Shown here: positions 7,928 to 16,158 of the stretch, one piece after another
How the letters are laid out: the number at the start of each line of letters is the position of its first letter
How positions within the stretch are numbered: position 1 is the stretch's first letter
Assembly: GCF_040448305.1 (NCBI RefSeq)
Contig: NZ_CP148752.1
Coordinates: forward strand, 4,216,001 to 4,280,000
Reading direction: 5' to 3'
DNA: 64,000 bases
DNA from: Pseudomonas fluorescens
Lineage (GTDB): Bacteria > Pseudomonadota > Gammaproteobacteria > Pseudomonadales > Pseudomonadaceae
Program-made: the position numbers and the translations under genes
Notes under the pieces: model-generated
The model's input: only the letters and a program-made list of their open reading frames with translations
Told to the model about the DNA's origin: nothing
The model's database searches: none

Positions 7928-9007
7928 TCAGCGCGTCAATACGCGGGCATGCCGGGCCTGCCAGCCCAGCCGGATGGTCGTGTCGATTGCAAAATGGGCG
8001 AATTCGAACTGTGAGGACGGCACGCGCACGATCAGCGGTTTATCGCTGAGGGGGGTCTGCACGTGCAGGTTGGTGTCGAGGCCGTGGTAGGCGACTTCGA
8101 CGATCTTGCCGCTGACCTGGTTGGCGCAATCGCCGCCCTGCTCCGTCAGCACTTGCAGGCGTTCGGGGCGCACCACCACGGCGACGGCTTGGCCGCTCAC
8201 CAGCGGCGCGTCGGTTTCGACGCTCAGTTCCTGGCCATTGACCCGCACCGAGTGCCGGCCCGAGCGCACGCCTTCGAACAGGTTGCTGACGCCGATGAAG
8301 TTGGCGACAAAACGGCTGCTGGGGTTTTCGTAGAGCTCGGTCGGGCTGCCGCACTGGCACACCTTGCCGCCGTCGAGCACCGCCATGCGGTCGGACATCA
8401 CCAGGGCTTCTTCCTGGTCGTGGGTGACGATGATGAAAGTGATGCCGCTCTCGTGTTGCAGGCGCTTGAGTTCCAGCTGCATCTTTTCCCGCAGCTTCTT
8501 GTCGAGGGCGCCCAAGGGCTCGTCGAGCAGCAACACTCGCGGGCGTTTGACCAATGCCCGTGCCAGCGCCACTCGCTGGCGCTGGCCGCCGGAAAGCTGA
8601 TCGGGTTTGCGTTCGGCCAGCTCACCCAGTTGCGCGGTGCTCAGCACTTCATCGACCCGGCGCCGGATTTCGCTTTCCGGCAGGCGCTCCATTTCCAGGC
8701 CGTAGGCGATGTTCTTGCGCACGGTCATGTTGGGAAACAGCGCGTAGGACTGGAACATCAGGTTCAGCGGACGCTTGTTGGCCGGCAGCGGCGAGATGTC
8801 ATTGCCGTCCAGGTAGATGCAGCCACCGCTGGGGGTCTCGAAACCGGCGAGCATGCGCAGCAGCGTGGTCTTGCCGCAGCCGGACGGCCCGAGCAGCGCG
8901 AAGAACTCGTTCTCGCGGATGCTCAGCGACACCTCGTTGACCGCCAGGCCGTTGCCATAAGACTTGCTGACCTTATCCAGGATCAGTACCGCAGATGAAT
9001 TATTCAT
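7928..9007 (-). CDS. Polyamine-type ABC transporter ATPase (PotA/PotG-like)
   Basis: A 359-residue ATPase with Walker A GPSGCGKTT, signature LSGGQRQRVALARAL, Walker B VLLLDEPLGALD and the switch His in IIVTHDQEEALVMSD. The C-terminal TOBE-type domain (from about 240) matches spermidine/putrescine importers. It powers the two permeases encoded just upstream, overlapping the nearer one by 8 bp, and works with the binding protein at 10.7-11.8 kb. The substrate is probably a polyamine or other cationic amine, judged only from family. Confidence 0.92.
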   Translation of the reverse strand: MNNSSAVLILDKVSKSYGNGLAVNEVSLSIRENEFFALLGPSGCGKTTLLRMLAGFETPSGGCIYLDGNDISPLPANKRPLNLMFQSYALFPNMTVRKNIAYGLEMERLPESEIRRRVDEVLSTAQLGELAERKPDQLSGGQRQRVALARALVKRPRVLLLDEPLGALDKKLREKMQLELKRLQHESGITFIIVTHDQEEALVMSDRMAVLDGGKVCQCGSPTELYENPSSRFVANFIGVSNLFEGVRSGRHSVRVNGQELSVETDAPLVSGQAVAVVVRPERLQVLTEQGGDCANQVSGKIVEVAYHGLDTNLHVQTPLSDKPLIVRVPSSQFEFAHFAIDTTIRLGWQARHARVLTR

Positions 9008-9806
9008 GGGTGCGAGGAGCCTTGTTGAGACGCTGCGAAGCCAGCAGCGCGGTGATGCTGACCAGCATCACCAGCGTCGCCAGAGCGTTGATTTCCGGGG
9101 TGACGCCGAAGCGGATCATGGCGTAGATCTGCATGGGCAACGTGGTCGAGGCCTGGCCGGAACCGGAGTTGAAAAAGGCGATGATGAATTCGTCCACCGA
9201 CAGGGTGAACGAGAGCAATCCACCGGCCAGCACACCGGGAAAAATCACCGGCAGCAGCACCCGGCGCAAGGTGGTGAACCAACTCGCCCCCAAGTCGATC
9301 GAGGCTTCGAGGATCGAATAGTCGAAGTGCTTGAGCCGCGTGCGCACCACCGCACAGACGAAGGCGATATTGAACACGGCGTGGCTGATGATGATCGAGT
9401 GCAGCCCCAGGCCGACCTTGAGCAGGTTGAAAAAGCTCAACAGCGCAATCGCCAGCACGATGTCGGGAATGATCATCGGCGCCATCAGCAAGGTGTCGAC
9501 CACCTGGCCTTTATCGTTGCCCTTGCGGCGCAACTCGATGCCCAGCGCCAGGAACGTGCCGAGCACGCAGGCAATCAAGGTCGCCGACAACGCAACGACC
9601 AGGGTGTTGAGCGCCGCCGACAGAATCGCCGTGTTGTGCGCCAGTGCCGCGTACCACTTCAGCGATACGCCACCCCATGCGGTGGGCAAGCCGGACTTGT
9701 TGAACGACAGCAGGATCAACACCAGGATCGGTATATAAAGGAAGGCGTACACCAGCCCCAGGTGTGACCCCAGCAAAGTGCCGCTGACAGAACGAGACTG
9801 ACTCAT
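9000..9806 (-). CDS. Polyamine-type ABC permease (PotC/PotI-like)
   Basis: A 268-residue inner-membrane permease with about six transmembrane segments (LGLVYAFLYIPILVLILLSF near the N-terminus) and the EAA coupling loop EASIDLGASWFTTLRRVLLP around residue 160. The start MSQSRSV is chosen because its ATG overlaps the preceding permease's stop by 4 bp (ATGA); the longer frame upstream lies inside that gene. It forms the translocation pore with the 9803-10663 product. Confidence 0.92.
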   Translation of the reverse strand: MSQSRSVSGTLLGSHLGLVYAFLYIPILVLILLSFNKSGLPTAWGGVSLKWYAALAHNTAILSAALNTLVVALSATLIACVLGTFLALGIELRRKGNDKGQVVDTLLMAPMIIPDIVLAIALLSFFNLLKVGLGLHSIIISHAVFNIAFVCAVVRTRLKHFDYSILEASIDLGASWFTTLRRVLLPVIFPGVLAGGLLSFTLSVDEFIIAFFNSGSGQASTTLPMQIYAMIRFGVTPEINALATLVMLVSITALLASQRLNKAPRTHE

Positions 9807-10663
9807 GAGCGCGCCCCTTCTGCACGACGGGCCACCAGTGCCTGGATGAACAACAGGATCAACATGATCGCGATCAGGAAGAAGCTCAGTGCCGCGCCGA
9901 ACGGCCAGTCCCGCGCCGTAAGGAATTGCGAATAGATCAGGTTGCCGACCATCTGCACCTGCTTGCCACCCAGCAGGTCGGCCGTGATGAAGTTGCCGAT
10001 GCTCAGCACGAAGACAAACACTGCGCCCGCCGCGATACCCGGCACGCTCAGCGGCAGGATGATCCGGCGGAAGGTCATCCAGCCCGAGGCGCCGAGGTCT
10101 TTCGAGGCGTCCCACAGTTCGTTATTGATCCGCGACAGCGACGAGAAAATCGCCAGGATCACAAAGGGGATGTAGTTGTAGACCAGCCCCAGCACCACGG
10201 ACGACTCGGTGTACAGCAGACTGATGGGTTCGCCGCTGTAGCCGAGCATTTGCAGCAGGCGGTTGATCAGGCCTTCGCGGTTGAGCAGGACGATCCAGGC
10301 GTAGGTGCGGATCAGGTAATTGCTCCAGAACGGCAGCATCACCAGAAACAGGTACACCGCCTGACGCCGCCGTGGCGCACGGGCAATCGCATAAGCTGCC
10401 GGGTAGCCGATGAGCACAGCAAACAGCGTGGCCAATCCGGCAATCTTGGCTGACTTGAGCAGGATGCCCAGGTACAGCGGATCGAACGCACGCTGGTAGT
10501 TTTCCCAGGTGAACAACCAGTCGATGCCGCCATACGCGCCGCGTTCAACGAAGCTGTAGACCAGCACCAGCAGGCACGGAATCACCAGGAACATCAGCAG
10601 CCAGCCAAAGCCGGGCGCAAGAAGCCAGGCCGACAGACGCCTGTCAGCATGCAAAGCACTCAT
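9803..10663 (-). CDS. Polyamine-type ABC permease (PotB/PotH-like)
   Basis: A 286-residue permease with six predicted membrane spans, starting LLAPGFGWLLMFLVIPCLLV, and the EAA loop KDLGASGWMTFRRIILPLSV near residue 190. It pairs with the PotC/PotI-like protein encoded immediately downstream (4-bp overlap). An 82-bp gap with a GC-rich stem-loop separates it from the binding-protein gene, a layout that lets the binding protein be made in excess over the membrane parts. Confidence 0.92.
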   Translation of the reverse strand: MSALHADRRLSAWLLAPGFGWLLMFLVIPCLLVLVYSFVERGAYGGIDWLFTWENYQRAFDPLYLGILLKSAKIAGLATLFAVLIGYPAAYAIARAPRRRQAVYLFLVMLPFWSNYLIRTYAWIVLLNREGLINRLLQMLGYSGEPISLLYTESSVVLGLVYNYIPFVILAIFSSLSRINNELWDASKDLGASGWMTFRRIILPLSVPGIAAGAVFVFVLSIGNFITADLLGGKQVQMVGNLIYSQFLTARDWPFGAALSFFLIAIMLILLFIQALVARRAEGARS

Positions 10664-10710
10664 TACCCATATCCTCCCGCCTCAGGACAGAGGCGGCTTG
10701 CGAGCGTGGC

Positions 10711-10731
10711 GAGGCATGCCGGGCATGCCTC
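10711..10731. terminator. Intra-operon stem-loop after the binding-protein gene
   Basis: GAGGCATGCC (10711-10720) and GGCATGCCTC (10722-10731) form a perfect 10-bp inverted repeat around one G. With no T-run it is more likely an mRNA-stabilising or partially attenuating hairpin downstream of the abundant binding-protein message than a full terminator. Confidence 0.5.
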
Positions 10732-10745
10732 GGATCGACGTGGCG

Positions 10746-11801
10746 TTAGTTCTGCGCCGCCATGATTTCGGTGACGGCGCGGGTGTAGGCCTTTTGCGTG
10801 GTGCCGCCCAAGTCGCGCAATTGCTCCATCTTCACCAGCTCGCTCGGCGTCATGGTCAAATTGGGGTATTGCTTGAGCAGGTCCGCGGACAGCCCGGCCA
10901 TGGCCGCCTGGTTGGGGACTTTATAGAGGATGTTTTCAGCGACCCAAGCGTGGTTTTCCTTGGCCAGCATGAAGTTGATGAACTTGAAGGCTTCGTCCTG
11001 GTGCTTCGAACTCTTGAGCACCACCATGGTGTCCACCCACAGGTCGGAGCCTTCCTTGGGCACCACGAACTTGATCGCCGCGTTGGCCTGGGTGCCGTAG
11101 TTGCACCAGCCGTCCCAGGCGTGAGCCATCAGCGATTCGCCGGACGCGAGCTTGGAGTAGAAGGTGGTGTCGTCGAAGGAGAGAATGCGTTTCTTGGTGG
11201 CGATCAGTTGATCGCGAACCGCGGCGATTTGCGCGGGGTCGCTGTCGTTGACCGACCAACCCTTGGCGAGGAAACCGGCACCGAGCATCCAGCGGTCGGT
11301 GGCGAGCATCGTGACCTTGCCCTTGAGGGCATCGCTCGGGTTGAGCAGCTCGTTCCAGCTCTGTGGCGCCGGCGTCACCTTGTCGGAGCGATAACAGATA
11401 CCGGTGGTGCCCCAGGTGTAAGGCACGGAGAACCGATTGCCCTGGTCATATTCCAGGTGCGTGGCTTCGGGGTAGAGGTTTTTCAGGTTGGGGACCTTGA
11501 CCGGATCGATGTCCGCCAGCAGCCCCTGCTTGTGCAGGACTTCGGCGAAAGGCGAGGAGACGAACACCACGTCGTACCCTTCACCACCGGAGGCCATCAG
11601 CTTGCCCATGATTTCTTCGTTGGTGGCGTGCAGCGCCTTGTCGACGTCCACACCGCTGGCAGCCTTGAACTTCTCCAGCGCATCCGGGGCCATGTAGCCG
11701 TCCCAGATGGAAATCACCATGTCTTTCGCACTTGCAGCCTGTGAAGCGATCGCCAGGGAAACGGCCAATCCCACGCACAGAAGATCATTCAGCTTGCTCA
11801 T
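10746..11801 (-). CDS. Polyamine-type periplasmic binding protein (PotD/PotF-like)
   Basis: A 351-residue extracytoplasmic solute-binding protein with a signal peptide (about 1-25, ending ASA/KD). The mature start MVISIWDGYMAPDALEKFKA and internal VPYTWGTTGICYRSDKV are typical of PotD/PotF. Asp and Trp residues in positions such as DGW and WDG are compatible with cation and amine binding. It is the first gene of the leftward operon and is transcribed away from the GntR regulator, the usual place for a regulated importer. The ligand could be putrescine, spermidine or another amine. Confidence 0.92.
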   Translation of the reverse strand: MSKLNDLLCVGLAVSLAIASQAASAKDMVISIWDGYMAPDALEKFKAASGVDVDKALHATNEEIMGKLMASGGEGYDVVFVSSPFAEVLHKQGLLADIDPVKVPNLKNLYPEATHLEYDQGNRFSVPYTWGTTGICYRSDKVTPAPQSWNELLNPSDALKGKVTMLATDRWMLGAGFLAKGWSVNDSDPAQIAAVRDQLIATKKRILSFDDTTFYSKLASGESLMAHAWDGWCNYGTQANAAIKFVVPKEGSDLWVDTMVVLKSSKHQDEAFKFINFMLAKENHAWVAENILYKVPNQAAMAGLSADLLKQYPNLTMTPSELVKMEQLRDLGGTTQKAYTRAVTEIMAAQN

Positions 11802-11865
11802 AAATACTCACCCGACGATTGTTTATTGTTGTGTTCGAAGGCAGTACGGCAAAACGAGAAACGAT

Positions 11866-11906
11866 TACTGGTGTTTTTTTTTAGAAATTAGGACCAGTAT
11901 CAAAAG
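11866..11906. promoter_or_regulatory. AT-rich element A in the divergent gntR/pot promoter
   Basis: TACTGGT (11866-11872) and ACCAGTA (11893-11899) are inverted repeats around a poly-T tract, and the sequence continues ATCAAAAGATG. The stretch from the T-run to ATCAAAA recurs with 22 of about 26 matching positions in front of glycosyltransferase 2 (12951-12986). It is the best candidate operator of the adjacent GntR-type regulator. Confidence 0.5.
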
Positions 11907-12000
11907 ATGTCAACGCATTTTTTCCGGCCTGACGCTTCGCCGGCGCATGACTTAAGATGAGCAACCGAGCCCGACAGCGGATCACAACGAGAAAAGACGC

Positions 12001-12933
12001 TTGAGCACGACAGCCGAAAAAAAACCGCGCACCAATCACCTGGAACTGGCCCGCCGCATCCTCGAGCACACTCAGGAAAGTGGCCTGGTGGCCGGCGACC
12101 CGGTGGCCGAGCAGGCCCTGGCCCGGACCTTCCAGGTCTCGCGCACGCTGATTCGCGGCGCGTTGAAAGTGCTGCTGGAAGAAAACCTGCTGAGCCACGA
12201 AGCCGGCAAGGGCTACCGATTGCTGGCCTCACCGGCGGGCCAGGCCTTCAACGCTGCCTTGCCGCAAGCCGAGGAAGAAGAACTGGCCGCCTCGGTGCTG
12301 CGCGACCGCATGGCCGGGCGCCTGGGCGACAGCATCAGCATCAGCGAACTGATGCGCCGCTACGACATCGGCCGGCCAGCGGCACAAAAGGCCCTGCAGC
12401 AATTGAGCGAAAGCCAGGCCATCGAGCGCGGCCCCGGCCAGTCCTGGCTGTTTCGTCCGTCGCTGAACAGCCTCGCCGCCCTTGAAGAAAGCCTGAAATT
12501 TCGCCTGATTCTCGAACCCGAGGCCTTGCTCAGCCCGAGCTTCAACGCCGACCCGCAACGCCTTGCGTTGCTGCGCAGCGCCACGCAAAGCCTGCTCGCC
12601 CGCCCCGTGGAAGATTTCGATATCCAGCAGTTTCGCGAACTGGACATAAGCTTCCACGAACTGCTGGCCCAGAGCTGCGGCAACCGTTTCATCAGCGACG
12701 CCCTGCTCCAGCATCAAGGCCTGCGGCGCCTGCCGAACCTGCTGCCCTCGGTGAGCGTGCACCGCCTGCAGGAAGCGCTGCGCGAACACCTGCAAATCAT
12801 CGCGCAGATCGAACGCGGGCAGATGGAGATCGCCGCCGACCTGCTGCGCCTGCACCTGCGCTTGAGCGCCGCGCAACGCCCGCAAACCGCCAACCGTGGC
12901 ATCCCGCAAAGCCATCTGTTCGGGCGTCGCTAA
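12001..12933 (+). CDS. GntR-family regulator with two winged-helix domains
   Basis: A 310-residue regulator starting at TTG. The N-terminal winged helix (about 10-75) reads QALARTFQVSRTLIRGALKV and EENLLSHEAGKGYRLL. A second helix-turn-helix-like segment follows at about 95-155 (ISISELMRRYDIGRPAAQKA, LQQLSESQAIERG). The C-terminal half looks like an FCD-type all-helical ligand domain (FRELDISFHELLAQSCGNRF). Two DNA-binding modules in one chain is uncommon in GntR proteins. It is divergent from the pot-type transporter operon and upstream of glycosyltransferase 2, so it probably controls both. The ligand is unknown, perhaps the imported amine. Confidence 0.85.
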   Translation: MSTTAEKKPRTNHLELARRILEHTQESGLVAGDPVAEQALARTFQVSRTLIRGALKVLLEENLLSHEAGKGYRLLASPAGQAFNAALPQAEEEELAASVLRDRMAGRLGDSISISELMRRYDIGRPAAQKALQQLSESQAIERGPGQSWLFRPSLNSLAALEESLKFRLILEPEALLSPSFNADPQRLALLRSATQSLLARPVEDFDIQQFRELDISFHELLAQSCGNRFISDALLQHQGLRRLPNLLPSVSVHRLQEALREHLQIIAQIERGQMEIAADLLRLHLRLSAAQRPQTANRGIPQSHLFGRR

Positions 12934-12950
12934 CCGGCTCGCAAAAACAT

Positions 12951-12986
12951 GATGATTTTTTTTTGAAAATAAGACAGCATCAAAAA
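12951..12986. promoter_or_regulatory. AT-rich element B upstream of glycosyltransferase 2
   Basis: A T-run followed by GAAAATAAGACAGCATCAAAA matches element A (11866-11906) almost base for base. It occupies the short gap after gntR and before glycosyltransferase 2, so the second unit (GT2, oxidoreductase, cupin) likely has its own regulated promoter. Confidence 0.5.
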
Positions 12987-12999
12987 CACCTTCAGGAGC

Positions 13000-13016
13000 G
13001 GCGGGTCTGACCCGCC
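13000..13016 (+). promoter_or_regulatory. Hairpin in the GT2 translation-initiation region
   Basis: GGCGGGT and ACCCGCC pair perfectly around CTG. The hairpin lies between the only good Shine-Dalgarno (CAGGAG, 12993-12998) and the GT2 start at 13034. An ATG at 13017 opens a short out-of-frame ORF that stops at 13052, overlapping the GT2 start. This could tune GT2 translation. Confidence 0.35.
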
Positions 13017-13033
13017 ATGGACAGTCCCTCGCC

Positions 13034-14317
13034 ATGCAAAAACAAAAACTGATCGCCCTGTTTCCGGAAGCCAGTTTCGGCGCGGCCTTGAACTGCATTG
13101 GTATCGCTCAGTCGCTGCGTGAACTGGGTGCCAGGCCGGTGTTCATCTGCCATGAACATTTCCAGGGGTTGTTTGCCGAATACGGTTTCGACGAGTACCC
13201 GATTCCGCAAGTGAGTCCGCTGTCGGCGGCGGAACACCAGCACTACTGGGAGCGCTTCATCGAGCGCAGCATTCCCTACTTCGACCAGACCCCGCTGGCG
13301 CAGATCGACAGCTACGTGGCGCCGGCCTGGGAAGCCATCATCGACACCGCCATCGAAGCGGAAAAACCCTTGCAGCAGTTGCTTGGCCGCCTCAAGCCCG
13401 ACGTGATCGTGCTCGACAACGTGGTGATGTTCCCGGCCATCGCCAACGCCGGTTGCCCCTGGGTGCGGGTGGTGTCCTGCGCCGAAACCGAACTGCCGGA
13501 TGCGGCCGTTCCACCCTACCTGTCCGGATGCCTGGCCAGCGACACCCAGGCCTGCGAGCGCTACACCGAACAGTACCTCAGGGCCGTCGCACCGGCCCAT
13601 GAACGCTTTTCGCAATTTCTCCTCGGCAACAATACGGCGCCGTGCCCTGCGGGGCAGTTCCTCACCGACTCGCCGTGGCTCAATTTGCTGTTGTCACCGA
13701 CGCCAGTGCGCTATGAGCGCCAGCAACCGCTCGATCCGCAACGCTACGTGTACCTCGACGGCTGCGTGCGCCGCGAAGCGCCGTACATCGTCCCGGACTT
13801 TCCACGGCACAACGACGCGCCGCTGATCTACCTCAGTTTCGGCAGCCTCGGTGCCGCCGACACCGGGATGATGAAGCGCCTGATCAGCACAATCGAAACC
13901 TTGCCGTACCGCTTCCTGGTCAACGTCGGCGCCTACCGCGACATGTACACCACCGTGCCGGACAACGTGTACCTCGACAGCTGGTTTGCCCAGCCGGCGG
14001 TGCTCAAGGAATGCCAGTTGTTCATCCACCACGGTGGCAACAACAGCTTCTGCGAAGCGCTGTACTTCGGCCTGCCATCGCTGATCATTCCGTACTGCTG
14101 GGACGGCCACGACAACGCCGCCCGCGCCGAGGAAGTCGGCGTCGGCCGCTACCTGCCACGCTTCGCCGACCCCGTCGCCGCCCTGCCCGCCGCGCTTGAA
14201 CAGCTGCTGGCCGACCAGCCGATGAAACAACGCCTCACCGCGTTCAGCGAGCGCATGCAGGCGACCCGCGGCACCGACATTGCCGCCCGCGCGATCCTGG
14301 CGCTTCCAGACCTCTAG
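13034..14317 (+). CDS. UGT/MGT-type glycosyltransferase 2 (GT-B fold)
   Basis: A 427-residue paralogue of glycosyltransferase 1, of equal length and similar throughout: KQKLIALFPEASFGAALNCI at the start, PLIYLSFGSLGAADTGMMKR, SWFAQPAVLKECQLFIHHGG, NNSFCEALYFGLPSLI and WDGHDNAARAEEVGVG. It also lacks the usual DQ donor motif. The start is fixed by alignment with GT1 rather than by a Shine-Dalgarno. It is followed closely by a DAO-type oxidase and a cupin. Two paralogues in one cluster could act in sequence on one acceptor or form a heteromer; neither is shown. Confidence 0.88.
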   Translation: MQKQKLIALFPEASFGAALNCIGIAQSLRELGARPVFICHEHFQGLFAEYGFDEYPIPQVSPLSAAEHQHYWERFIERSIPYFDQTPLAQIDSYVAPAWEAIIDTAIEAEKPLQQLLGRLKPDVIVLDNVVMFPAIANAGCPWVRVVSCAETELPDAAVPPYLSGCLASDTQACERYTEQYLRAVAPAHERFSQFLLGNNTAPCPAGQFLTDSPWLNLLLSPTPVRYERQQPLDPQRYVYLDGCVRREAPYIVPDFPRHNDAPLIYLSFGSLGAADTGMMKRLISTIETLPYRFLVNVGAYRDMYTTVPDNVYLDSWFAQPAVLKECQLFIHHGGNNSFCEALYFGLPSLIIPYCWDGHDNAARAEEVGVGRYLPRFADPVAALPAALEQLLADQPMKQRLTAFSERMQATRGTDIAARAILALPDL

Positions 14318-14387
14318 CCATAACAACAAAAACCGTCGGGCAACCGAACGCAATCGTCGCTGCCCGACACACCGCCGGAGTTTCAGC

Positions 14388-15785
14388 ATGAATGCCCCAC
14401 CGCGTCTCGATGCCCTCGACCACGTCCTGCCCCATCCCTTCTGGCAGGACACCGTCACCCCGCCGCCCGCCGCACCTTCCATCACCGGCACGGTGCAGTG
14501 CGACCTGGCGGTGGTCGGCGGTGGCTTTACCGGATTGTGGACGGCGCTACTGGCACGCCAGCGCAACCCCGGGCTGAGCATCGCGATCATCGAGGCGCGA
14601 CGCTGCGGCGGTGAAGCCAGCGGGCGAAATGGCGGTTTCTGCGCGCCGAGCATTTCCCATGGGGTCTCCAACGCCCTCAAGCGTTGGCCGGATGAAGCGG
14701 AGCAACTGATCCGACTCGGCCGGCAGAACCTCGATGCACTGGCCGCCGACCTGCAACGCTTTGGCATGCACGTCGAGTTCGAACGCCAGGGCAAACTCAA
14801 CGTCGCCAGCCGGCCGTGGCAGGTCGACGGGCTGCGCTCGATGCAGCGTAACTATGCGCGATTCGGCATCGACTGCCAGTGGCTGGAAGGCGGCGACCTG
14901 GCACGCAAGCTTGATTCACCGGCGTATGTGGCCGGCCTGTTCGAGCCCAACTACGCCCTGCTCAACCCGGCGAAAATGGCCGCTGAATTGCGCCGCGTTT
15001 GCCTTGAGCAAGGCATTCAACTGTTCGAAAACAGCCCGGTCCTGCAACTGCAAGCCAACAACGACAATCTTCACTTGCGAACCGCTCACGGCGAAGTGAC
15101 CGCTGGAAAAATCGCCCTCGCCACCAACATCGCCCCGCCGCTGCTCGGCCATCTGGCATCGAGCGTGATCCCGGTCTACGACTACAGTCTGGTCAGCGTA
15201 CCCTTGAGCGATGCGCAGCTGCAAGCTATCGGCTGGATAGGGCGCTACGGCATCGCCGACGCCGGCAACCAGTTCCACTACCTGCGCAAGACCGCCGACG
15301 ACCGCATTCTCTGGGCCGGCTTTGATGCCATCTACCATTTCGGCGGGCGCCGCGACGAAGCCCTGACCCAGCGCCCGCAGAGCTTCCAGCGTCTGGCCGA
15401 ACAATTCCAACAGACCTTCCCGGCATTGGGCGACGTGCGTTTCAGCCATGCCTGGGGCGGCATCATCGACACCTCCGCGCGCACCACGATGTTCACCGGT
15501 TGCGAGCACCAGGGCCGCGTCGCCTATGCCTTGGGCTTCACCGGGCAAGGCGTATCCGCCAGCCGCTTTGCCGCGCTGAACATGCTCGACCTGCTGGCCG
15601 GCGAGCGCACCGAACGCACCGAACTGCTGATGACCTCCAAGGCGCCGTTCCGCTTTCCGCCCGAACCCTTGCGTTATGTCGGCGTGAAACTGGCCCAGCG
15701 TTCACTGGCGCGCGAAGACCGCGACGGTCACCGCGACCTGCTGCTCAAGACCTTCGATGCCTTTGGCATCGGTTTCGATTCCTGA
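14388..15785 (+). CDS. FAD-dependent amine oxidoreductase (DAO/PuuB-like)
   Basis: A 465-residue flavoenzyme of the D-amino-acid-oxidase family. An N-terminal extension (LDHVLPHPFW) precedes the FAD-binding DLAVVGGGFTGLWTALLARQ. Further marks are EASGRNGGFC and the C-terminal YALGFTGQGVSASRFAALNM. This architecture matches gamma-glutamylputrescine oxidase PuuB and similar enzymes that oxidise secondary or primary amines to aldehydes with H2O2 release. The start MNAPPRL has a CGGAG Shine-Dalgarno. With the pot-type importer and the aldehyde dehydrogenase of the same cluster it forms a plausible import-oxidise-oxidise path. A glycosylated rather than gamma-glutamylated amine is my inference. 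Confidence 0.88.
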   Translation: MNAPPRLDALDHVLPHPFWQDTVTPPPAAPSITGTVQCDLAVVGGGFTGLWTALLARQRNPGLSIAIIEARRCGGEASGRNGGFCAPSISHGVSNALKRWPDEAEQLIRLGRQNLDALAADLQRFGMHVEFERQGKLNVASRPWQVDGLRSMQRNYARFGIDCQWLEGGDLARKLDSPAYVAGLFEPNYALLNPAKMAAELRRVCLEQGIQLFENSPVLQLQANNDNLHLRTAHGEVTAGKIALATNIAPPLLGHLASSVIPVYDYSLVSVPLSDAQLQAIGWIGRYGIADAGNQFHYLRKTADDRILWAGFDAIYHFGGRRDEALTQRPQSFQRLAEQFQQTFPALGDVRFSHAWGGIIDTSARTTMFTGCEHQGRVAYALGFTGQGVSASRFAALNMLDLLAGERTERTELLMTSKAPFRFPPEPLRYVGVKLAQRSLAREDRDGHRDLLLKTFDAFGIGFDS

Positions 15786-15798
15786 CCCGGAGACCACC

Positions 15799-16158
15799 AT
15801 GTCCACAGCCCTGCCCCGGCACGTCATCGACTTCGCCAGCGAGCTTGCCCCCCGTGAAACTGAAATCAACGACCCGGCCGTGGTCGACGCGCCTTATCGC
15901 AGCAAGAGTTGGCGGCACTTTGTGCAGCCCGAGAAAAACGCCGTGGCCGGCATCTGGGAGGCGGGACCGCACCGGGAGCGTTGCCAGTGCGATTACGACG
16001 AGCTGTGTCACATCCTCGAAGGCAGCGTGCGCCTGACCGATGCCGAGGGCGTCGCGCGCACGTTCGGCCCCGGTGACTCCTTCGTGGTCGCCAGCGGATT
16101 CAACGGCACCTGGGAAAACCTCACCAAGGTGCGCAAGGTCTACTTCATCCTCGGCTAA
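15799..16158 (+). CDS. Small cupin (DUF861/EutQ-like), third copy
   Basis: A 119-residue cupin: AGIWEAGPHRERCQCDYDEL, CHILEGSVRLTDAEG and an ending VRKVYFILG, matching the family of the two cupins at 5.8-6.6 kb. It follows the oxidoreductase by 13 bp with a CGGAGA Shine-Dalgarno. Its stop overlaps the convergent diguanylate cyclase stop by 4 bp. Proteins of this type include sugar- and ureide-binding cupins; no reaction can be assigned. Confidence 0.78.
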   Translation: MSTALPRHVIDFASELAPRETEINDPAVVDAPYRSKSWRHFVQPEKNAVAGIWEAGPHRERCQCDYDELCHILEGSVRLTDAEGVARTFGPGDSFVVASGFNGTWENLTKVRKVYFILG

